The notes under the pieces: model-generated | Told to the model about the DNA's origin: nothing | What the model saw: only the letters and a program-made list of their open reading frames with translations | The model's database searches: none | Assembly: GCA_014377915.1 (NCBI GenBank) | Contig: JACMOT010000001.1 | Coordinates: forward strand, 1 to 6,086 | DNA length: 6,086 nt | Direction of reading: 5' to 3' | Source: Tardiphaga sp. | GTDB lineage: Bacteria > Pseudomonadota > Alphaproteobacteria > Rhizobiales > Xanthobacteraceae | Translations under genes and position numbers: made by a program | Part shown: piece after piece, positions 1 through 6,086 of the stretch | Layout of the letters: each line of letters starts with the position of its first letter | Position numbering within the stretch: the stretch's first letter is position 1

Positions 1-1724
1 AAGCGATCCGCCCGACAGATCTGTCGCGCCGCCCCGCCAGCCTGCGCGGCCGGCTCGATACCGATCAGGCCAAGCTCTATGAGCTGATCTGGGTCCGCAC
101 CATCGCCAGCCAGATGGAATCGGCCGAGATGGAGCGCACCACGGTCGACATTTCCGCCAAGGCCGGCACCCGCGTGCTGGAATTGCGCGCGACCGGCCAG
201 GTCGTGAAGTTCGACGGCTTCCTCGCGGTCTACCAGGAAGGCAAGGATGACGACGCCGACGACGAGGATTCACGCCGCCTGCCCGCGATGAGCGAAGGCG
301 AGGCGCTGAAGAAAGAGAACCTCGCCGTCACCCAGCATTTTACCGAGCCGCCGCCGCGCTTCTCGGAAGCTTCACTCGTGAAGCGGATGGAAGAGCTGAG
401 CATCGGCCGGCCCTCGACCTACGCCTCGATCCTGCAGGTGTTGAAAGACCGAGGCTATGTACGGCTCGAAAAGAAGCGCCTCTATGGTGAGGACAAGGGC
501 CGCGTCGTCGTCGCGTTCCTGGAGAACTTCTTCGCCCGCTATGTGGAGTACGACTTCACCGCGGCACTGGAGGAGAAGCTTGATCGCGTCTCCAACAACG
601 AGATCTCCTGGCAGCAGGTATTGCGCGATTTCTGGACCGACTTCATCGGTGCCGTCAACGAGATCAAGGATCTTCGCGTCACCGAAGTGCTCGACGCCCT
701 CGACGACATGCTCGGCCCGCACATCTACGCGCCGCGCGAAGATGGCGGTGATCCCCGGCAGTGCCCGACCTGTGGCACCGGCAAGCTCAACCTCAAGGCC
801 GGCAAGTTCGGCGCCTTCGTCGGCTGCTCGAACTATCCGGAGTGCCGATACACCCGACCGCTGGCCGCCGGCAGCGGCGCCAACGCCGACCGCGTGCTCG
901 GCAAGGACCCGCTGACCGACCGTGATGTCGCGGTGAAGGCCGGCCGGTTCGGTCCCTACATCCAGCTTGGCGACGTCAAGGACTACGCCGAGGGCGAAAA
1001 ACCGAAGCGCGCCGGCATTCCGAAGAACACCTCACCCAGCGATGTCGAGCTCGACATGGCCCTGAAGCTGCTGTCGCTGCCGCGCGAGATTGGCAAGCAT
1101 CCGGAGAGCGGCGAGCCGATCACCGCGGGCCTCGGCCGGTTCGGACCGTTCGTGCGCCATGAGAAGACCTATGCCAGCCTCGAGGCGGGCGACGAGGTGT
1201 TCGACATCGGCCTCAACCGCGCCGTGACGCTGATCGCCGAAAAAATCCTGAAGGGCCCGAGCGGCCGCAAGTTCGGCGCCGATCCCGGCAAGCCGCTGGG
1301 CGAGCATCCGACTCTCGGCGGCGTCGCCGTCAAGGGCGGGCGCTACGGCGCCTATGTCACCGCCGGCGGCGTCAATGCGACGATCCCCAGCGACAAGACC
1401 CAGGAAACCATCACGCTGGAAGAAGCCATCGCGCTGATCGACGAACGCGCCGCCAAGGGCGGCGGCAAGCCGAAGCGTGGTGCCAAAAAGACCCCGGCGA
1501 AGAAGGCCGCCGCCAAGGTCACCGCCAAGGCGGATGCCGCCGAGAAGAAGCCGGCCAAGAAAGCAGTTGCCAAGAAGGCGGTTGCGAAAAAAGCCGCCGC
1601 CAAGCCGAAGGCCGAAGGTGCCGCTGCCAGCAAGGCCCGCGCGCCCGTGAAGGCCAAAACGTCGCCGGCCAAGAAGGCCGCGAAAAAACCTGCCGCGAAG
1701 AAGAGCGCGGGCAAGAACGGATAA
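1..1724 (+). CDS. topA: DNA topoisomerase I (type IA), C-terminal part; 5' end outside the window
   Basis: Type IA topoisomerase that relaxes negative supercoils through a transient 5'-phosphotyrosyl link. The frame is open from base 3 and gives 573 residues, so the TOPRIM domain and active-site Tyr lie upstream. The text opens with AIRPTDLSRRP, which in this family follows the catalytic tyrosine region. The conserved GRPSTYASIL block is at 405-434, followed by DRGYVRLEKKRLYGE. One four-cysteine zinc ribbon is visible, with Cys codons at 762, 771, 825 and 843 (CPTCG...GCSNYPEC). Three cysteine-free C-terminal repeats follow, each with a GRFGPY/GRFGPF/GRYGAY core (about 903-975, 1093-1180, 1300-1390). 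The last 88 residues (1458-1721) are a disordered Lys/Ala tail with about 28 Lys and 30 Ala, probably for DNA binding. The single Cys4 ribbon differs from the several of E. coli TopA. The stop is TAA, two bases before rnr. Identity is very secure; only the start is unknown. Confidence 0.97.
   Translation, partial: AIRPTDLSRRPASLRGRLDTDQAKLYELIWVRTIASQMESAEMERTTVDISAKAGTRVLELRATGQVVKFDGFLAVYQEGKDDDADDEDSRRLPAMSEGEALKKENLAVTQHFTEPPPRFSEASLVKRMEELSIGRPSTYASILQVLKDRGYVRLEKKRLYGEDKGRVVVAFLENFFARYVEYDFTAALEEKLDRVSNNEISWQQVLRDFWTDFIGAVNEIKDLRVTEVLDALDDMLGPHIYAPREDGGDPRQCPTCGTGKLNLKAGKFGAFVGCSNYPECRYTRPLAAGSGANADRVLGKDPLTDRDVAVKAGRFGPYIQLGDVKDYAEGEKPKRAGIPKNTSPSDVELDMALKLLSLPREIGKHPESGEPITAGLGRFGPFVRHEKTYASLEAGDEVFDIGLNRAVTLIAEKILKGPSGRKFGADPGKPLGEHPTLGGVAVKGGRYGAYVTAGGVNATIPSDKTQETITLEEAIALIDERAAKGGGKPKRGAKKTPAKKAAAKVTAKADAAEKKPAKKAVAKKAVAKKAAAKPKAEGAAASKARAPVKAKTSPAKKAAKKPAAKKSAGKNG
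762..845 (+). other. TopA zinc-ribbon (Cys4) coding segment
   Basis: Within topA, codons for C-P-T-C-G and, 18 residues after the second Cys, C-S-N-Y-P-E-C encode a four-cysteine zinc ribbon (Cys codons at 762, 771, 825, 843). It is the only Cys4 motif in the visible TopA. The three repeats after it keep the G-R-F/Y-G core but have no cysteines. In this family such ribbons bind single-stranded DNA or RNA polymerase; the role here is inferred by homology. Confidence 0.85.
1458..1721 (+). repeat. Lys/Ala-rich low-complexity tail of TopA
   Basis: These 88 codons encode an almost pure Lys/Ala/Pro tail with short imperfect repeats (AKKAVAKKAVAKKAAAK). The neighbouring repeat units use different synonymous codons (gcg/gcc/gca, aag/aaa). 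The repeat is therefore kept at protein level rather than being a fresh DNA duplication. It resembles histone H1-type tails. It also explains the long Leu/Gly/Ala-rich open frames seen on the opposite strand. Confidence 0.85.
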
Positions 1725-1726
1725 TT

Positions 1727-1729
<3 letters not shown>
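1716..1729 (+). promoter_or_regulatory. topA-rnr junction with weak SD and GTG start
   Basis: The weak Shine-Dalgarno-like aacgga (1716-1721) overlaps the last codons of topA. The topA stop TAA (1722-1724) is followed by tt and then the rnr GTG. No ATG, GTG or TTG in the same frame gives a better start, and the protein then begins with SKKRDSGFP, an N-terminus that looks right for this family. Expression probably relies on ribosomes finishing topA (inference). Confidence 0.5.
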
Positions 1730-4140
<2,411 letters not shown>

Positions 4141-4144
<4 letters not shown>

Positions 4145-4584
4145 CGACAGACACAACCGCCAAGTCCTTAGCTGGCAAGACCAACACCTGGCCGGCTGCA
4201 CTCGATCCCGTTGCCAAGCGCGATGTCTGGACCGCGATGAAGCGCGGCTTCGTTGGGCGCTGCCCGAATTGCGGCGAAGGCAAACTGTTTCGCGCCTTCC
4301 TGAAAGTCGACGATCACTGCTCGGTCTGCAGCCAGGACTTTTCGGCGCATCGCGCCGACGATCTGCCCGCCTATCTCGTGATCGTCATTGTCGGCCATCT
4401 GCTGGTACCGATGATCCTGTGGATCGAGACCGACTATGCGCCGGCGATATGGCTGCAACTGGCGGTATATCTGCCGTTCACCCTGTTCGCGTCGCTAGCC
4501 TTGCTGCAACCGGTCAAGGGAGCCGTGGTCGGCCTGCAATGGGCATTCCGGATGCATGGATTTGGCGACGGCGACCACGACTGA
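4141..4584 (+). CDS. DUF983 family zinc-ribbon membrane protein
   Basis: A 147-aa protein of unknown function that matches the DUF983 layout. After a polar N-terminus comes RGFVGRCPNCGEGKLFRAFLKV, in which Cys41/Cys44 pair with Cys60/Cys63 (CSVC) to make a zinc ribbon. Two hydrophobic helices follow (about 77-96, LVIVIVGHLLVPMILWI, and about 102-122), so it is probably an inner-membrane protein with a cytoplasmic zinc ribbon. There is no signal peptide. The GTG start overlaps the rnr stop by four bases (GTGA) and has a good AAGGGGAG upstream. Such proteins recur next to rnr in alphaproteobacteria (recalled, not searched). The coupling suggests a role linked to RNA decay or simply a shared operon; no reaction can be assigned. 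Confidence 0.9.
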
Positions 4585-4603
4585 TACGCTGGCCGTCCAT
4601 CGC

Positions 4604-4633
4604 AAGTAAAAACAAGAAAAGTTCGAGGGCGCC
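4604..4633 (+). promoter_or_regulatory. A-rich leader and SD before the Nudix gene
   Basis: The 49-base gap after the DUF983 gene ends in a purine/A-rich run (aagtaaaaacaagaaaag, about 4605-4622). It is followed by GAGGG at 4625-4629 and the ATG at 4634. An unstructured A-rich leader of this sort commonly helps ribosome binding. No clear -35/-10 pair is seen, so read-through transcription from upstream is the simpler view. Confidence 0.4.
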
Positions 4634-5365
4634 ATGAGCGAAATACAGATCGGCAAGGAAGCGGATCACCATCCCTACAAGCGCCCCCGCGATGCGGCGA
4701 CATTGATGCTGGTGGATCGTTCCGGCCCGATCCCCAAGGTGCTGGTCGGCAAGCGTCACGCCAATGTGGTCTTCATGCCCGGCAAGTTCGTGTTTCCCGG
4801 TGGCAGCGTCGACAAGACCGACAACAAGATCCCGATCGCCGCGCCGCTGCCGCCCGAGTTGGAGGCCAACCTTGCCAAGGGCAGTCCGAAGACGGCGCCG
4901 TCACGCGCGCGCTCACTGGCGGTCGCCGCGATCCGGGAGGCCTGCGAAGAGACCGGGCTGTGCCTCGGCCGCAAGGCCGACGGTGCTACCAGGCCATTGC
5001 CGGGACCGTGGGCGGCGTTCAGCGATGCGGGGTTGTTGCCGGATCCCTCCGGCCTGTTTCTGATCGCCCGCGCCATCACCCCGCCCGGTCGGATCAAGCG
5101 TTTCGATACCAGGTTCTTCACGGCTGATGCCTCCGCAATCGCCCATCGCATCGAGGGCGTCATCCATGCCGATGCTGAACTGGTCGAACTGGTCTGGGTC
5201 GAACTCGGCTCCGAGCATCTGGCCGACGCCCACGCAATGACCAAGAACGTACTTAATCAGTTGCAGAAGCGACTGGCCACCGGCCCGCTGCGGCACGACG
5301 CACCGCTGCCCTTCTTCCATTGGTGCGGCGGTAAAATGCAACTCGACTTTTTGCCGACCGACTAA
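4634..5365 (+). CDS. Nudix hydrolase with expanded Nudix box (NUDT19/CoA-pyrophosphatase-like)
   Basis: A 243-aa soluble protein likely to hydrolyse a nucleoside diphosphate linked to another group, needing Mg2+ or Mn2+. The catalytic half of the Nudix box, REACEETGL, is at 101-109 (Glu102, 105 and 106 as metal ligands). The upstream part is GKFVFPGGSVD (50-60). From Gly57 to Arg101 there are 44 residues, whereas the standard box GX5EX7REUXEEXGU has 14, so about 30 residues (Pro/Lys/Ala-rich) are inserted. An insertion of this kind is known in the eukaryotic CoA hydrolase NUDT19, and the G-x3-FPGG stretch recalls CoA-type Nudix enzymes. The CoA substrate is inference. The ATG at 4634 has GAGGG (4625-4629) four bases before it and an A-rich leader. 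It sits 49 bases after the DUF983 gene on the same strand, so probably in the operon. Family secure, substrate not. Confidence 0.9.
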   Translation: MSEIQIGKEADHHPYKRPRDAATLMLVDRSGPIPKVLVGKRHANVVFMPGKFVFPGGSVDKTDNKIPIAAPLPPELEANLAKGSPKTAPSRARSLAVAAIREACEETGLCLGRKADGATRPLPGPWAAFSDAGLLPDPSGLFLIARAITPPGRIKRFDTRFFTADASAIAHRIEGVIHADAELVELVWVELGSEHLADAHAMTKNVLNQLQKRLATGPLRHDAPLPFFHWCGGKMQLDFLPTD

Positions 5366-5467
5366 TCTGAACGAAGCTTGAACTCGGCCTTATTTTCACA
5401 ATTTTCTTAATTCAATCCTCGACAATAGTGGATAGATACCACCTCTCCAGTGCGAGGAGTTCAGACG
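5366..5467. other. AT-rich intergenic region after the Nudix gene
   Basis: A 102-base gap. About 5388-5430 is markedly AT-rich (ttattttcacaattttctta) against a GC-rich background, as expected for a promoter region of the small downstream gene. TTCACA (5395-5400) fits five of six bases of a -35 box, and GACAAT (5421-5426) four of six of a -10 box. Their 20-base spacing is too long, so I do not call a promoter. No GC-rich hairpin followed by a T-run is present, so there is no visible intrinsic terminator for the topA-rnr operon. Confidence 0.4.
5454..5459 (+). promoter_or_regulatory. Shine-Dalgarno deciding the start of the 74-aa gene
   Basis: GAGGAG lies 8 bases before the ATG at 5468, a good distance. 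It argues against the in-frame GTG at 5450, which lies upstream of this motif and has no SD of its own. Confidence 0.6.
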
Positions 5468-5692
5468 ATGGGGCAGATGCACCGTTTCGAGGAGGATGTT
5501 GGTTTTTCGACGTTCACGACGGCGTCTTTGGAATATCGGCAGGCGGCGGCATCGCTTGGGCGAAAGGCCAGTCTGGAAGACGACATCGACAAGGTGCGCG
5601 TGTTTCTTGATCTCGCGTTGTCATGGATCCAACTGGCGGAAAACGAAGAGCTTCTGGCCAGCGAATCCCGTTCCATGGCCCGCGCCTTCTGA
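5468..5692 (+). CDS. Small helical hypothetical protein (74 aa)
   Basis: Not assigned to a named family. The ATG at 5468 is preferred because GAGGAG (5454-5459) stands 8 bases before it. A GTG at 5450 would add six residues but would place the SD inside the gene. The protein is acidic to neutral and predicted almost fully helical: TASLEYRQAAASLGRKASLEDDI, then KVRVFLDLALSWIQLAENEELLA. This pattern (a Y-R-x-A-A segment, then F-L-x-L-A-x-x-W-x-x-L-A-E) resembles many short rhizobial hypothetical proteins that look like two-helix hairpins (recalled, not searched). There is no signal peptide, cysteine or zinc motif. It is set apart from the Nudix gene by an AT-rich gap, so it probably has its own transcript. 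The good SD and amphipathic helix support a real gene; function unknown. Confidence 0.65.
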   Translation: MGQMHRFEEDVGFSTFTTASLEYRQAAASLGRKASLEDDIDKVRVFLDLALSWIQLAENEELLASESRSMARAF

Positions 5693-5856
5693 AGTGATAG
5701 CATCGCCCGGCTATGGCCATCGATCCGTCCAGAACGCGACGCCCTGGCAGAAAACCATCGTACCACCGCGATAAATCGCAATAATCTTCTCGCGATCCGT
5801 GATGCCTTCCGCGCGCGCCGTTCCTATCTCTTCATGGTCATCAAAGCGGGGACCAT
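5693..5856. other. Intergenic region with open frames on both strands; possible gene remnant
   Basis: A 164-base gap between the 74-aa gene and the monooxygenase. On the minus strand a frame is open from 5887 down to a TAG at 5711-5713 (59 codons with stop). It has no ATG, GTG or TTG start except an ATG 15 residues from the end, but its text is protein-like: FDDHEEIGTARAEGITD, then REKIIAIYRGG, ending AFWTDRWP. On the plus strand, the frame of the 74-aa gene stays open for about 55 more codons after its TGA (SIARLWPSIRPERDALAE...). The two frames are codon-for-codon complements, so at most one is likely real. Either could be the remnant of a gene, and chance cannot be excluded. No RNA gene or terminator is recognised. 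Confidence 0.25.
5768..5796. promoter_or_regulatory. GCGAT/ATCGC inverted repeats upstream of the monooxygenase gene
   Basis: A near-perfect palindrome GCGAT-AA-ATCGC (5768-5779) is followed, 12 bases after its second arm, by another GCGAT (5792-5796). The second arm can therefore pair with either copy. AATAAT (5780-5785), five of six matches to a -10 box, sits between them, but no acceptable -35 is at the right distance. It lies 61-89 bases upstream of the ATG at 5857, where an operator would be expected. The arms are only five bases, so this is weak evidence. Confidence 0.25.
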
Positions 5857-6086
5857 ATGGCGAAGCGTCAATTGCGGCTCGGGGCCTTCATGCGGCCCGT
5901 CAGCATTCACACCGGCGCCTGGCGCTATCCGGGCGCGGTGCCCGATGCCAATTTCAACTTCCCGGTGCTGAAGCAGCTCATTCAAAAACTGGAAGCCGGC
6001 AAGTTCGACGCCTTCTTCATGGCTGACCATCTGGCCGTGCTCAACATGCCGATCGAGGCGCTGAAGCGCAGCCACACCGTGACCTC
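5857..6086 (+). CDS. LLM-class flavin-dependent monooxygenase, NtaA/SnaA/DszA type, N-terminal part (cut by window end)
   Basis: The first 76 codons of a bacterial-luciferase-like monooxygenase that would use reduced FMN from a partner reductase and O2. Family members act on nitrilotriacetate (NtaA), pristinamycin II (SnaA), dibenzothiophene sulfone (DszA) or other C-N and C-S compounds; the substrate here cannot be read from this fragment. Visible family features are RLGAFMRPVSIHTGAWRYPG (7-26), then NFNFPVLKQLIQKLEAGKFD (32-51) and FFMADHLAV (53-61), the first strands and helices of the TIM barrel. The ATG at 5857 is the only possible start: an in-frame TGA lies at 5800-5802 with no ATG, GTG or TTG between them. 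GGGGA (5848-5852) serves as SD. The gene is 164 bases from the small ORF and looks functionally separate from the topA-rnr block. Confidence 0.9.
   Translation, partial: MAKRQLRLGAFMRPVSIHTGAWRYPGAVPDANFNFPVLKQLIQKLEAGKFDAFFMADHLAVLNMPIEALKRSHTVT

Noticed and set aside
4756..5341. Minus-strand open frames opposite the Nudix gene
   Set aside because: The Nudix box and FPGG motif fix the plus-strand frame; the antisense texts show no motif and no SD.
5378..5426. Promoter candidates (TTGAAC at 5378, TTCACA at 5395, GACAAT at 5421)
   Set aside because: No pair has both acceptable hexamers and a 16-18 base spacer, so only the AT-rich character is reported.
5442..5459. Small hairpin CCTC/GAGG or CTCC/GGAG that might hide the SD of the 74-aa gene
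   Set aside because: Only four base pairs, so probably chance; too weak to propose regulation.
5366..5467. Search for rpmG (ribosomal protein L33) downstream of the Nudix gene, which I vaguely recall in related genomes
   Set aside because: No frame in this gap gives an L33-like sequence. I am not certain enough of the usual order to call its absence a finding.
5428..5610. GTG-initiated 60-codon plus-strand frame overlapping the 74-aa gene
   Set aside because: No SD at its start and a Gly/Arg/Asp-rich text without pattern; the overlapping 74-aa frame has the better SD and helical pattern.

Overview
This window looks like chromosomal DNA of a high-GC alphaproteobacterium. The best fit is the Bradyrhizobium/Rhodopseudomonas/Nitrobacter group. 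That placement is inferred from the character of the proteins (a TopA with a long Lys/Ala tail, the alphaproteobacterial form of RNase R, a DUF983 protein directly behind rnr), from strong G/C preference at third codon positions, and from the gene order. It has not been tested by a database search.

All convincing genes lie on the plus strand. Positions 1-1724 hold the 3' part of topA (DNA topoisomerase I); the TOPRIM domain and catalytic tyrosine lie upstream of the window. Two bases later a GTG starts rnr (RNase R, 1727-4144, 805 aa). The rnr stop overlaps the GTG start of a small zinc-ribbon membrane protein of the DUF983 family (4141-4584). After 49 bases comes a Nudix hydrolase (4634-5365) whose Nudix box is split by an insertion. 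These four genes form one tightly packed block, probably co-transcribed. It joins DNA topology (TopA), decay of structured RNA (RNase R) and possible nucleotide or CoA-type pyrophosphate hydrolysis (Nudix), plus a membrane protein of unknown function.

Beyond 5365 the character changes. There is a 102-base gap with a clearly AT-rich stretch, then a small helical hypothetical protein with a good Shine-Dalgarno (5468-5692). Next is a 164-base gap that stays open in one reading frame on each strand and contains a small palindrome. Last is the first 76 codons of a flavin-dependent monooxygenase of the NtaA/SnaA/DszA type, cut by the window edge. This right-hand part looks like a separate, more variable segment.

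I found no tRNA, rRNA, CRISPR array, insertion sequence or convincing intrinsic terminator. Nothing here is strong evidence for an undescribed system. The points most worth a second look are the DUF983 gene translationally coupled to rnr, the expanded Nudix box, and the possible gene remnant at 5711-5887.
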